Assembly (NCBI GenBank): GCA_035605975.1
Contig: DATNGG010000076.1
Coordinates: 1-16,401 of the forward strand
DNA from: CAIKMD01 sp035605975
GTDB lineage: Bacteria > Pseudomonadota > Alphaproteobacteria > ATCC43930 > CGMCC-115725
Length of the DNA: 16,401 bases
Reading direction: 5' to 3'
Shown piece after piece: positions 1 through 6,957 of the stretch; position 1 is the stretch's first letter; every line of letters begins with the position of its first letter. The position numbers and the translations under genes are program-made. Below the pieces are notes generated by a model. It saw only the letters and a list, made by a program, of their open reading frames with translations, searched no databases and had not been told where the DNA came from.

Positions 1-521
1 GGATGGTCAACTGGCAGCTTGCCAAGCGCCGCGCCGGGACGCACAAGACGAAGGGGATCAGCGAGATCCAGGGCACGACGAAGAAGCCCTACAAGCAGAA
101 GGGCACCGGCCGCGCCCGCCAGGGCAGCCTGCGCTCCCCGCAATTCCGCGGCGGCGCCGTCATCTTCGGCCCGGTCGTGCGCAGCCACGCCTTCGGCCTG
201 CAGAAGAAGGTGCGGCGCCTTGCCCTCAAGACGGCGCTATCGGCGAAGCAAGCCGAGGGCAAGCTGATCGTCGTCGACGCGGCGAAGCTCGAGGCCGCCA
301 AGACCAAGGCCCTCAGCCAGCGCCTGGCGCGGCTCGGCTGGGAGTCGGTGCTGATCATCGACGGCCCGGCGGTCGACGAGAACTTCGCCCGGGCGGCGCG
401 CAACCTGCCCAAGGTCGATCTGCTGCCGCAGCAGGGCGCCAATGTCTACGACATCCTGCGCCGCGACACGCTGGTCCTGACCCGCGACGCCGTCACCGCG
501 TTGGAGGCGCGCCTCAAATGA
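1..521 (+). CDS. rplD: 50S ribosomal protein L4, 5' end cut by window edge
   Basis: L4 is an early 23S rRNA-binding protein. Its long internal loop reaches the peptide exit tunnel, and in E. coli it also represses the S10 operon; that role is not shown here. The visible 172 residues begin at the conserved VNWQLAKRRAGTHKTKG segment and continue through the arginine/glycine-rich loop (KPYKQKGTGRARQGSLRSPQ) and the globular C-terminal half. Family members are about 205 residues, so roughly 30-35 N-terminal residues lie before base 1. The ATG at 3-5 is an internal codon inside a conserved block, not the start. The stop TGA (519-521) overlaps the rplW start as ATGA. The order rplD-rplW-rplB is the standard S10 operon order. 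Confidence 0.97.
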   Translation, partial: MVNWQLAKRRAGTHKTKGISEIQGTTKKPYKQKGTGRARQGSLRSPQFRGGAVIFGPVVRSHAFGLQKKVRRLALKTALSAKQAEGKLIVVDAAKLEAAKTKALSQRLARLGWESVLIIDGPAVDENFARAARNLPKVDLLPQQGANVYDILRRDTLVLTRDAVTALEARLK

Positions 522-850
522 GCCGGTTCCGCTTCATTCCGCGCGAGACGCCGAAGCTGACGCGCGAGGCCATGTACGATCTCGTGATCGCGCCGGTGAT
601 CACCGAGAAGGCGACGATGGCGTCCGAGCACAATCAGGTGACCTTCCGGGTTCCCTTGAACGCCGACAAGCGCGCGGTCAAAGCCGCGGTCGAGGGGCTT
701 TTCAAGGTCAAGGTCACCGCCGTCAACACGATCCGCGTCAAGGGCAAGACCAAGCGCGTCCGCGGCCGTCCGGGGCGGCGCTCCGATTTCAAGAAGGCGA
801 TCGTCACCTTGGCCGAAGGCTCGAAGATCGACGTGACGACAGGGGTCTGA
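518..850 (+). CDS. rplW: 50S ribosomal protein L23
   Basis: L23 binds 23S rRNA at the mouth of the exit tunnel and is the docking site for trigger factor and SRP. The 110-residue product carries the family core (DLVIAPVITEKAT near residue 21, the NQVTFRV strand, FKVKVTAVNT and the KGKTKR basic hairpin) and ends IDVTTGV. It is about 10 residues longer than many L23 proteins because of an N-terminal stretch (MSRFRFIPRETPKLTREA). I keep the start at 518 because a GGAGG Shine-Dalgarno sits at 503-507 and the ATGA overlap with rplD favours translational coupling. An internal ATG at 572 (MYDLVIAPV) would give a shorter protein closer to the family core and cannot be fully excluded. Confidence 0.96.
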   Translation: MSRFRFIPRETPKLTREAMYDLVIAPVITEKATMASEHNQVTFRVPLNADKRAVKAAVEGLFKVKVTAVNTIRVKGKTKRVRGRPGRRSDFKKAIVTLAEGSKIDVTTGV

Positions 851-853
851 CGG

Positions 854-1678
854 ATGGCATTGAAGAATTACAAGCCGACGACGCCCGGCCAGCGCCAATT
901 GGTGCTGGTGGACCGCGGCGAGCTATGGAGCGGTGCTCCGGTCAAGGCCCTGACCGAGGGCAAGACCGGCAGCGGCGGGCGCAACAATCGCGGCCGCATC
1001 ACCGTGCGCTGGCGCGGCGGCGGCCACAAGCGTCGCCTGCGCAATGTCGATTTCAAGCGCCGCAAGCAAGGCACGGCCGAGGTCGTGCGGCTCGAATACG
1101 ATCCGAACCGCTCGGGCTTCATCGCCCTCATCAAATACGAGGACGGCGAGTTGAGCTACATCCTGGCGCCGCAGCGTCTCACCGCCGGCGACAAGGTGGT
1201 GGCGGGCGACCGGGTCGATGTGAAGCCGGGCAACGCGATGCCGATGCGCAACATCCCGGTCGGCACCATCATCCACAATGTCGAGATGAAGCCGGGCAAG
1301 GGCGGCCAGCTGGCACGCGCGGCCGGCACCTACGCGCAGCTCGTCGGCCGCGATGCGGGCTATGCGTTGCTGCGGCTCGCCTCGGGCGAGGTGCGGATGG
1401 TGCGCGCCGAATGCATGGCGACGATCGGCGCCGTCTCCAATCCCGATGCGCAGAACGTCTCGATCGGCAAGGCCGGGCGCAACCGCTGGCTCGGCAAGCG
1501 GCCCTCGGTGCGCGGCGTCGCGATGAACCCGATCGATCATCCGCATGGCGGCGGCGAAGGCCGCACCTCGGGCGGCCGGCATCCGGTGACGCCGTGGGGC
1601 AAGGGCACCAAAGGCACGAAAACGCGACACAACAAGGCGACGGACCGCTTCATCGTGCGCCGCCGCCGGAAGAAATAG
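854..1678 (+). CDS. rplB: 50S ribosomal protein L2
   Basis: L2 is a highly conserved protein near the peptidyl-transferase centre, needed for subunit association. The 274-residue length matches the family (about 275). Visible landmarks are the N-terminal MALKNYKPTTPGQRQLV, the RNA-binding RGGGHKRRLRNVDFKRRK block (residues 54-71), and the C-terminal MNPIDHPHGGGEGRTSGGR block. The latter includes the histidine at residue 229, which corresponds to the functionally important His229 of E. coli L2. The protein ends in a basic tail (RRRRKK). The start is 3 bases after the rplW stop, and the stop TAG is fused with the rpsS Shine-Dalgarno. Confidence 0.98.
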   Translation: MALKNYKPTTPGQRQLVLVDRGELWSGAPVKALTEGKTGSGGRNNRGRITVRWRGGGHKRRLRNVDFKRRKQGTAEVVRLEYDPNRSGFIALIKYEDGELSYILAPQRLTAGDKVVAGDRVDVKPGNAMPMRNIPVGTIIHNVEMKPGKGGQLARAAGTYAQLVGRDAGYALLRLASGEVRMVRAECMATIGAVSNPDAQNVSIGKAGRNRWLGKRPSVRGVAMNPIDHPHGGGEGRTSGGRHPVTPWGKGTKGTKTRHNKATDRFIVRRRRKK

Positions 1679-1687
1679 GAGAGCGCC

Positions 1688-1972
1688 GTGGCACGCTCGA
1701 CTTGGAAAGGGCCGTTCGTCGACGGCTATCTGTTGAAGAAGGCGGAGAAGGCGCGCGGCTCCGGCCGCAACGAGATCATCAAGACATGGTCGCGCCGCTC
1801 GACCATCTTTCCGCAGTTCGTCGGCCTGACCTTCGGGGTCTATAACGGGCACAAATTCATTCCGGTGCTCGTCACCGAGCACATGATCGGCCACAAATTC
1901 GGCGAATTCGCGCCGACGCGGACCTTCCATGGCCATTCGGCGGACCGCAAGGTCAAGCGGGAGTCGGCATGA
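1688..1972 (+). CDS. rpsS: 30S ribosomal protein S19
   Basis: S19 lies in the head of the small subunit and, with S13, contacts the A-site finger and the large subunit. The 94-residue product has the classic N-terminus ARSTWKGPFVDGYLLKK and the conserved TWSRRSTIFPQFVG and VTEHMIGHKFGEFAPTRTF blocks. Translation starts at GTG (1688), supported by GGAG at 1678-1681 with a 6-base spacer, by alignment of the start residues with the family, and by the 9-base gap after rplB. The stop overlaps the rplV start as ATGA, which suggests coupled translation. Confidence 0.97.
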   Translation: MARSTWKGPFVDGYLLKKAEKARGSGRNEIIKTWSRRSTIFPQFVGLTFGVYNGHKFIPVLVTEHMIGHKFGEFAPTRTFHGHSADRKVKRESA

Positions 1973-2376
1973 GCAAGAAACAAGCGCCTCGTCGCCTCGC
2001 CGAGACCGAGGCCTCGGCCTATGCGCACGGCATCCGCATCAGCGCGCGCAAGCTGAACCTCGTCGCGCAGTCGATCCGCGGCAAGCCTGCGAGCGCCGCC
2101 TTGAACGAGCTCGCCTTCTCGCGCCGGCGCATCGCCGGCGACGTCAAGAAGGTGCTGCAGGCGGCGATCGCCAATGCCGAGAACAACCACCAGCTCGACG
2201 TCGACAAGCTCGTCGTCAAGGAAGCGACGGTGGGACGCGCCTTCGCGCTGAAACGCTTCCATGCGCGCGGCCGCGGCCGCTCGGCGGCGGTGCAGAAATA
2301 TTTCGCCAATCTTCTCGTCGTCGTGCGCGAGCGCGCCGAGGAGAGCGGCGATGCGGGCGAGCAGGAGAAGGCTTAA
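1969..2376 (+). CDS. rplV: 50S ribosomal protein L22
   Basis: L22 contacts all 23S rRNA domains and has a long beta-hairpin lining the exit tunnel. The 135-residue product shows the family core: ISARKLNLVAQSIRGK (residues 24-39), the helix with NELAFSRRRIAGDVKKVLQAAIANAENNH, and the tunnel hairpin FALKRFHARGRGRSAAVQK. Compared with the 110-residue E. coli protein it has extra residues at both ends: an N-terminal SKKQAPRRLAETEASAYA segment and an acidic C-terminal tail (ERAEESGDAGEQEKA). GGGAG at 1959-1963 gives a 5-base spacing to the ATG. Its stop TAA shares one base with the rpsC ATG (TAATG). Confidence 0.97.
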   Translation: MSKKQAPRRLAETEASAYAHGIRISARKLNLVAQSIRGKPASAALNELAFSRRRIAGDVKKVLQAAIANAENNHQLDVDKLVVKEATVGRAFALKRFHARGRGRSAAVQKYFANLLVVVRERAEESGDAGEQEKA

Positions 2377-3056
2377 TGGGCCAAAAGGTCAATCCGATCG
2401 GGCTTCGGCTCGGCATCAACCGGACCTGGGATTCGCGCTGGTTCTCGCGCAAGGACTACAGCAGCCTCCTGCATGAGGATCTAAAGCTGCGCAAGTTCCT
2501 GGGCGACCGGCTGCTGCAGGCCGGCGTCAGCAAGATCATCATCGAGCGCGCGGCCAAGAAGACGCGGATCACCATCCATTCCGCCCGGCCCGGCGTCGTC
2601 ATCGGCAAGAAGGGCGCCGATATCGAAAAGCTGCGCTTGGACCTCGGCAAGATGACCAACTCCGAGGTCAGCCTCAACATCCTCGAGATCCGCAAGCCCG
2701 AGATCGACGCCAAGCTGATCGCCGACGGCATCGCGCAGCAGCTCGAGCGCCGCGTCGCCTTCCGCCGCGCGATGAAGCGTGCGGTGCAATCGGCGATGCG
2801 TTTGGGCGCGCTCGGCATCCGCATCAATTGCTCGGGGCGCTTGGGCGGCGCCGAGATCGCACGCATGGAGTGGTACCGCGAGGGCCGCGTGCCGCTGCAC
2901 ACGCTCCGCGCCGATGTCGATTTCGGCTATGGCACGGCCAAGACGACCTACGGCACCTGCGGCGTGAAGGTCTGGGTGTTCAAGGGCGAGGTTATGCAGC
3001 ACGACCCGATGGCCCAGGACAAGCGCGCCGCCGAGGCGCAGCCGGCGCGCGCGTAA
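2376..3056 (+). CDS. rpsC: 30S ribosomal protein S3
   Basis: S3 sits at the mRNA entry channel and contributes to the ribosomal helicase activity. The 226-residue product begins MGQKVNPIGLRLGINRTWDS, the invariant start of bacterial S3. A KH type 2 domain follows with its GKKG loop at residues 77-80 (GVVIGKKGADIEKL). The C-terminal domain includes RINCSGRLGGAEIARMEWY and DVDFGYGTAKTTYGTCGVKVWVFKGE. The reading frame is open further upstream, back to 1929, but the ATG at 2376 fits the family start, lies one base into the rplV stop, and has AGGAG at 2363-2367. Its variable C-terminus (QDKRAAEAQPARA) is alanine- and arginine-rich. Confidence 0.98.
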   Translation: MGQKVNPIGLRLGINRTWDSRWFSRKDYSSLLHEDLKLRKFLGDRLLQAGVSKIIIERAAKKTRITIHSARPGVVIGKKGADIEKLRLDLGKMTNSEVSLNILEIRKPEIDAKLIADGIAQQLERRVAFRRAMKRAVQSAMRLGALGIRINCSGRLGGAEIARMEWYREGRVPLHTLRADVDFGYGTAKTTYGTCGVKVWVFKGEVMQHDPMAQDKRAAEAQPARA

Positions 3057-3071
3057 GAAGGCGATTCATCG

Positions 3072-3497
3072 ATGTTCCAACCCGCACGCACCAAATACCG
3101 CAAGGCGCATAAGGGCCGCATCCACGGCAAGGCCAAGGGCGGCACGGCGCTCAATTTCGGCAATTTCGGCCTCAAGGCGACCGAGCCAGGCCGCGTCACC
3201 GCGCGCGAGATCGAGGCGGCGCGGCGCGCCATCACGCGCCACATCAAGCGCGTCGGCCGTGTTTGGATCCGCATCTTTCCGGACGTGCCGGTGTCGCGCA
3301 AGCCGGCCGAGGTGCGCATGGGTAGCGGCAAGGGCACGCCCGAATTCTGGGTCTGCCGGGTGAAGCCGGGGCGGATCATGTTCGAGCTGGACGGCGTGCC
3401 CGGACCGATCGCGCGCGAGGCCTTCGCGCTGGCTTCGGCGAAGCTGTCGGTCGCGACGCGGGTGGTGGCGCGCGTGGGCGAGGGAGGCGAGCCGTGA
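3072..3497 (+). CDS. rplP: 50S ribosomal protein L16
   Basis: L16 helps organise the A-site tRNA region of the large subunit. The 141-residue product matches the family length (about 137) and carries its signatures: QPARTKYRKAHKGRIHGKAKGG at the N-terminus, RRAITRHIKRVGRVWIRIFPD, and RMGSGKGTPEFWVCRVKPGRIMFE. The start ATG follows GAAGG at 3057-3061 with a 10-base spacer, 15 bases after rpsC. The second residue is Phe where Leu is usual (MFQP versus MLQP), a minor difference. The stop TGA overlaps the rpmC GTG start as GTGA. Confidence 0.98.
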   Translation: MFQPARTKYRKAHKGRIHGKAKGGTALNFGNFGLKATEPGRVTAREIEAARRAITRHIKRVGRVWIRIFPDVPVSRKPAEVRMGSGKGTPEFWVCRVKPGRIMFELDGVPGPIAREAFALASAKLSVATRVVARVGEGGEP

Positions 3498-3691
3498 AGG
3501 CGGGCGACGTGCGGGCCAAGACCGACGACGAGCTGAAGAGCGAGCTCGAGCAGTTGGGCAAGGAAGTGTTCAACCTGCGCTTTCAGAAGGCGAGCGGGCA
3601 GCTCGAGAACACCACGCGCGTGCGGCAGGTGAGGCGCGACATCGCGCGCATCAAGACCGTGATCGGCGAGCGCGCGCGCAAGGCCGGTTGA
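3494..3691 (+). CDS. rpmC: 50S ribosomal protein L29
   Basis: L29 is a small two-helix hairpin protein near the exit-tunnel mouth, next to L23. The 65-residue product matches the family: DVRAKTDDELKSELEQLGKEVFNLRFQKASGQLENTTRVRQVRRDIARIKTVI. Translation begins at GTG (3494), preceded by AGGGAGG at 3481-3487 with a 6-base spacer. The GTG overlaps the rplP stop by 4 bases, so L29 synthesis is probably coupled to L16. Confidence 0.96.
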   Translation: MKAGDVRAKTDDELKSELEQLGKEVFNLRFQKASGQLENTTRVRQVRRDIARIKTVIGERARKAG

Positions 3692-3708
3692 GGGAAAGAG
3701 ATCGAGAG

Positions 3709-4047
3709 ATGCCAAAACGTGTCCTGACGGGCGTCGTCGTTTCCGACAAGGCGAACAAGACCGTGATCGTGCGGGTCGAGCGCCGGGTCATGCACCCCGT
3801 CTATAAGAAATTCATCATGCGCTCCAAGAAATACGCGGCGCATGACGAGACCAACGCGCACAAGACCGGCGACCTCGTGCGCATCGAGGAAAGCCGGCCG
3901 CTCTCCAAGAGCAAGCATTGGATCGTGCTCTCGGGCGGCGCGCCGGTCGAGGGCCGCAAGGTCGTGAGCGCGGTCGAGATCGACGAGCCGCCCAAGCAGC
4001 GCACGCGCCGCGCACGCGCCGCCAAGCCGGCGGCCAATCCGGAGTAA
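3709..4047 (+). CDS. rpsQ: 30S ribosomal protein S17 with a long basic C-terminal tail
   Basis: S17 is a primary 16S rRNA-binding OB-fold protein needed for small-subunit assembly. Residues 1 to about 78 form the family core (MPKRVLTGVVVSDKANKTV, HPVYKKFIMRSKKYAAHDE, GDLVRIEESRPLSKSKHW). The 112-residue total is about 25-30 longer than usual because of a C-terminal tail (VSAVEIDEPPKQRTRRARA followed by AKPAANPE). The frame is open upstream to a TTG at 3688 overlapping the rpmC stop. I chose the ATG at 3709 because MPKRVL is the conserved start and GGGAAAGAGA lies just upstream. It is the last gene of the S10 unit; rplN follows after 6 bases. Confidence 0.96.
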   Translation: MPKRVLTGVVVSDKANKTVIVRVERRVMHPVYKKFIMRSKKYAAHDETNAHKTGDLVRIEESRPLSKSKHWIVLSGGAPVEGRKVVSAVEIDEPPKQRTRRARAAKPAANPE

Positions 4048-4053
4048 GCCGCC

Positions 4054-4422
4054 ATGATCCAGATGCAGACCAATCTCGACGTGGCCGACAATTCCGGCGC
4101 CAAGCGCGTGCAGTGCATCAAGGTGCTGGGCGGCAGCAAGCGGCGCACCGCGACGGTCGGCGACATCATCGTCGTTTCGGTCAAGGACGCGATTCCGCGC
4201 GGCCGCGTCAAGAAGGGCGACGTGCACAAGGCCGTCATCGTGCGCACCGCCAACGCCATCCGCCGTCCGGACGGCAGCGCCATCCGCTTCGACCGCAATG
4301 CCGCGGTGCTCATCACCAATCAGGACGAGCCGATCGGCACGCGCATCTTCGGGCCGGTGACGCGCGAGCTGCGCGCGCGCAAGTTCATGAAGATCGTCTC
4401 GCTCGCGCCCGAGGTGCTGTGA
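4054..4422 (+). CDS. rplN: 50S ribosomal protein L14
   Basis: L14 binds 23S rRNA at the subunit interface, forms bridge contacts with 16S rRNA, and is where the silencing factor RsfS binds. The 122-residue product has the exact family length. It runs from MIQMQTNLDVADNSGAKRVQ through VGDIIVVSVKDAIPRGRVKKG, VRTANAIRRPDGSAIRFDRN and GTRIFGPVTRELRARKFMKI to SLAPEVL. GGAG at 4041-4044, inside the last codons of rpsQ, serves as its ribosome-binding site. This gene conventionally opens the spc operon, but no promoter-sized gap precedes it, so here it probably reads through from the S10 genes. Confidence 0.98.
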   Translation: MIQMQTNLDVADNSGAKRVQCIKVLGGSKRRTATVGDIIVVSVKDAIPRGRVKKGDVHKAVIVRTANAIRRPDGSAIRFDRNAAVLITNQDEPIGTRIFGPVTRELRARKFMKIVSLAPEVL

Positions 4423-4424
4423 CG

Positions 4425-4742
4425 ATGAAGCTGAAGATCAAGAAGGGCGACAAGGTCGTGGTCCTGACCGGCCGCGACAAGGGCAAGAGCGGCGAGGTCT
4501 TGAGCGTCAAGCGCGCCGAGGCGCGCGTCGTCGTGCAAGGCGTCAACATGGTGAAGCGGCACACGCGGCCGCGGCCCGGCGAGCCCGGCGGCATCGTCGA
4601 AAAAGAGGCGGCGATCCACGTTTCGAACGTCGCCCATATCGATCCGAAGACCCAGAAGCCGACGCGGGTCGGCTATCGCACTCTCGAGGACGGCCGGAAG
4701 GTGCGCTACGCCAAGCGCTCCGGCGAGGTCCTCGACGCCTGA
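4425..4742 (+). CDS. rplX: 50S ribosomal protein L24
   Basis: L24 is an assembly-initiator protein of the large subunit. The 105-residue product carries the KOW motif at its N-terminus (KIKKGDKVVVLTGRDKGKSG) and the conserved VKRHTRPRPGEPGGIVEKEA and HVSNVAHIDPKT blocks. It ends in a family-typical segment (RVGYRTLEDGRKVRYAKRSG). I start it at the ATG at 4425, with GAGG at 4411-4414 and 10 bases of spacing. A GTG at 4419 in the same frame would overlap the rplN stop as GTGA and add two residues, but GAGG would then be only 4 bases away. Confidence 0.97.
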   Translation: MKLKIKKGDKVVVLTGRDKGKSGEVLSVKRAEARVVVQGVNMVKRHTRPRPGEPGGIVEKEAAIHVSNVAHIDPKTQKPTRVGYRTLEDGRKVRYAKRSGEVLDA

Positions 4743-4752
4743 GGGACAAAGC

Positions 4753-5295
4753 ATGGCGACGCGCCTCAAAGAGCATTACGACAAAGTGGTCCGTCCGAAC
4801 CTCATGAAGGAGTTCGGCTACCAGAACATCTTCGCCGTGCCGCGGCTCGAGAAGATCGTCATCAACATGGGGGTCGGCGAGGCCGTCCAGGACGCGAAGA
4901 AGGTCGACGCGGCGGCGAAAGAGCTCGCGGCGATCGCCGGCCAGAAGCCGGTCATCACCCGCGCCAAGAAATCGATCGCCACCTACAAGGTGCGCGAGAA
5001 CATGCCCCTGGGCTGCAAGGTCACCTTGCGCAAGGACCGGATGTACGAATTTCTCGATCGGCTGGTGAACATCGCCCTGCCGCGGGTGCGCGATTTCCGC
5101 GGCACCTCGCCCAAGAGCTTCGATGGCCGCGGCAATTACGCGCTCGGCCTCAAGGAGCAGCTGGTGTTCCCCGAAATCAACTACGACCAGGTCGATGCCA
5201 CGCGCGGCATGGACATCGTCATCGTCACGACGGCGAAGACCGACGCGGAAGCCAAGGCGCTTCTGCGCGGGTTCGACATGCCGTTCGTCAACTGA
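4753..5295 (+). CDS. rplE: 50S ribosomal protein L5
   Basis: L5 binds 5S rRNA and contacts P-site tRNA from the central protuberance. The 180-residue product matches the family length and signatures: YDKVVRPNLMKEFGYQNIFAVPRLEKIVINMGVGEA, QKPVITRAKKSIATYKVRE, PLGCKVTLRKDRMYEFLDRL, and the C-terminal QLVFPEINYDQVDATRGMDI ending GFDMPFVN. The start follows the rplX stop by 10 bases, with GAGGG at 4741-4745. In E. coli, S8 represses the spc operon through mRNA near this start. I could not confirm an equivalent structure here by eye. Confidence 0.98.
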   Translation: MATRLKEHYDKVVRPNLMKEFGYQNIFAVPRLEKIVINMGVGEAVQDAKKVDAAAKELAAIAGQKPVITRAKKSIATYKVRENMPLGCKVTLRKDRMYEFLDRLVNIALPRVRDFRGTSPKSFDGRGNYALGLKEQLVFPEINYDQVDATRGMDIVIVTTAKTDAEAKALLRGFDMPFVN

Positions 5296-5314
5296 TCCCG
5301 AAAGGGCAAGGTAT

Positions 5315-5620
5315 ATGGCCAAGACCAGTTCGATCGATAAAAATCGCAAGCGGACCCAGCTCGTGAAGCGCATGGCAGCGAAGCGCGCGCGCCTCAAGGC
5401 GATCGCCGCGAACAAGGAGCTGCCGCCCGAGGATCGGTTCGCGGCGCGGCTGAAGCTCGCGGAGATGCCGCGCAATTCCTCGGCCACGCGGCTGAAGAAC
5501 CGGTGCGAGCTCACTGGGCGTCCGCGCTCTTATTATCGCAAGTTCAAGCTCTCGCGCATCGCGCTTCGCGAGCTGGCCTCGCTCGGCCAGATCCCGGGCA
5601 TGGTGAAGTCGAGCTGGTAA
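5315..5620 (+). CDS. rpsN: 30S ribosomal protein S14, zinc-free long form
   Basis: S14 is a late-assembling protein of the small-subunit head. The 101-residue product is the long C-minus form. It has no pair of CxxC motifs and only one cysteine (NRCELTGRPRSYYRKF), so it should not need zinc. Visible landmarks are VKRMAAKRARLKAIAANKEL, KLAEMPRNSSATRLKNRCEL, and the C-terminal IALRELASLGQIPGMVKSSW. The same frame is open upstream inside rplE. The ATG at 5315 is chosen because MAKTSS matches the family start and AAAGGG lies at 5301-5306 with 8 bases of spacing. Confidence 0.97.
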   Translation: MAKTSSIDKNRKRTQLVKRMAAKRARLKAIAANKELPPEDRFAARLKLAEMPRNSSATRLKNRCELTGRPRSYYRKFKLSRIALRELASLGQIPGMVKSSW

Positions 5621-5631
5621 GGGAGAACGGC

Positions 5632-6030
5632 ATGTCGATGAGCGATCCTCTCGGGGATATGCTGACCCGGATCCGCAACGGTCAGCAGGCGCATAAGGCG
5701 GTCATCCAGTCGCCGGCGTCGCGAATCCGGGCCAATGTGCTGGAGGTGCTGCAGCGCGAGGGCTATATCCGCGGCTTCAAGCACGAGGAAATCCGTCCCG
5801 GCGTCGCCGAGCTGAAGATCGAGCTGAAATATGTGGATGGCGAGCCGGTGATCCGCGAATTGCTGCGTGTCTCGAAGCCGGGGCGGCGGATCTATTCGCG
5901 CGTCGCCGATCTGCCGCGCGTCTATAACGGGCTCGGCATCTCGATCCTGTCGACGCCGCGGGGCGTCATGTCCGACAACGAAGCCCGCGCCGCCAATGTC
6001 GGCGGCGAGGTTCTCTGCCGCGTTTTCTGA
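5632..6030 (+). CDS. rpsH: 30S ribosomal protein S8
   Basis: S8 is a primary 16S rRNA-binding protein in the platform, and in E. coli it is the translational repressor of the spc operon. The 132-residue product has the family start SDPLGDMLTRIRNGQQAHK. The middle region includes VLQREGYIRGFKHEE, and the C-terminal signature is SKPGRRIYSRVADLPRVYNG followed by ISILSTPRGVMSDNEA and GGEVLCRVF. There are two candidate starts, ATG at 5632 and 5638. GGGAG at 5621-5625 is 6 bases from the first and 12 from the second, so 5632 is preferred. The frame is open upstream but without family similarity there. Confidence 0.97.
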   Translation: MSMSDPLGDMLTRIRNGQQAHKAVIQSPASRIRANVLEVLQREGYIRGFKHEEIRPGVAELKIELKYVDGEPVIRELLRVSKPGRRIYSRVADLPRVYNGLGISILSTPRGVMSDNEARAANVGGEVLCRVF

Positions 6031-6037
6031 GGCATCC

Positions 6038-6571
6038 ATGTCACGCATCGGCAAGGTTCCGATTTCCATCCCGCAAGGCGTCACCGTCGAGGTGGCCGGC
6101 GGCATCGTCACCACCAAAGGCAAGCTCGGCACCTTGAAGGTTCCGGTCGGCGACGAGGTCGAGGCCGCCGTCAAGGACGGCAAGGTGGTGCTGAAGCCGA
6201 AGAACGAGACGAAGCGCGCCCGCATGGAGTGGGGCTCGGCGCGCGCCCATATCGCCAACATGGTGAAGGGCGTCGCGAGCGGCTACACCGTCAATCTCGA
6301 GATCAACGGCGTCGGCTATCGCGCGGCGGTGCAGGGCAAGGACCTCGTGCTGCAGCTCGGCTACAGCCACGACGTGCATTTCCCGATTCCGGCAGATGTG
6401 AAGATCGCCTGCGAGAAGCCGACCTCGATCGCGGTCTCGGGACCCGATCTTCATCGCGTCGGCCAGGTCGCAGCGGTCATCCGCTCGTTCCGGCGGCCCG
6501 AGCCCTATAAAGGCAAGGGGATCAAATATGCGACCGAGACGATCCGGCGCAAGGAAGGCAAGAAGAAGTAG
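6038..6571 (+). CDS. rplF: 50S ribosomal protein L6
   Basis: L6 lies near the base of the L7/L12 stalk, beside the factor-binding centre. The 177-residue product matches the family length, with two related domains. It begins MSRIGKVPISIPQGVTVEV, and includes RMEWGSARAHIANMVKGV and INGVGYRAAVQGKDLVLQLGYSH. The C-terminal signature (SGPDLHRVGQVAAVIRSFRR followed by PEPYKGKGIKY) contains the conserved turn near the stalk base. GAGG at 6029-6032 overlaps the rpsH stop and is 5 bases from the ATG. The frame continues upstream inside rpsH but does not resemble L6 there. Confidence 0.97.
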   Translation: MSRIGKVPISIPQGVTVEVAGGIVTTKGKLGTLKVPVGDEVEAAVKDGKVVLKPKNETKRARMEWGSARAHIANMVKGVASGYTVNLEINGVGYRAAVQGKDLVLQLGYSHDVHFPIPADVKIACEKPTSIAVSGPDLHRVGQVAAVIRSFRRPEPYKGKGIKYATETIRRKEGKKK

Positions 6572-6580
6572 GAGCGGCGC

Positions 6581-6946
6581 ATGACCGGCAATTCCCAGAC
6601 ACTCTTCGCGCGGCGGCGCACGCGGGTGCGCGTGCGCCTGGCGCATGCCGGCCGCGGCCGGCCGCGGCTGTCGGTGTTCCGCTCGTCCAAGCATATCTAT
6701 GCCCAGGTGATCGACGACGCGGCGGGGCGCACCTTGGCGGCCGCCTCGAGCCTCGATGAGAGCTTGCGCGACAGCCTCAAGACCGGCGCCGACAAGGCAG
6801 CGGCGGGCGCGGTCGGCAAGCTCATTGCCGAGCGCGCGAAGGCGGCGGGTGTGACGGCGGTCGTGTTCGACCGCGGCGGCTATCTGTTCCATGGCCGGGT
6901 GAAGGCCCTGGCCGACGCTGCCCGCGAGGGCGGGCTGGATTTCTAG
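6581..6946 (+). CDS. rplR: 50S ribosomal protein L18
   Basis: L18 joins L5 and L25 in bringing 5S rRNA into the central protuberance. The 121-residue product is close to the usual 117-120. It has a basic N-terminus (LFARRRTRVRVRLAHAGRGR) followed by the core PRLSVFRSSKHIYAQVIDD, a helix around TGADKAAAGAVGKLIAERAK, and the C-terminal signature VVFDRGGYLFHGRVKALADA ending GGLDF. The start ATG follows GGAG at 6571-6574, which shares its first base with the rplF stop codon. Spacing and gap are the same as at two other junctions in the cluster. Confidence 0.97.
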   Translation: MTGNSQTLFARRRTRVRVRLAHAGRGRPRLSVFRSSKHIYAQVIDDAAGRTLAAASSLDESLRDSLKTGADKAAAGAVGKLIAERAKAAGVTAVVFDRGGYLFHGRVKALADAAREGGLDF

Positions 6947-6957
6947 AAAGGGCACCT

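Noticed and set aside
923..1936. 337-codon minus-strand open frame across rplB and rpsS
   Set aside because: It covers two certain ribosomal genes and has no domain-like sequence, so it is a G+C-driven shadow.
3688..3708. Upstream TTG start for rpsQ giving seven extra residues
   Set aside because: It would overlap the rpmC stop as TTGA, like adk, but the conserved S17 start MPKRVL is at 3709 and purine-rich sequence upstream supports that ATG.
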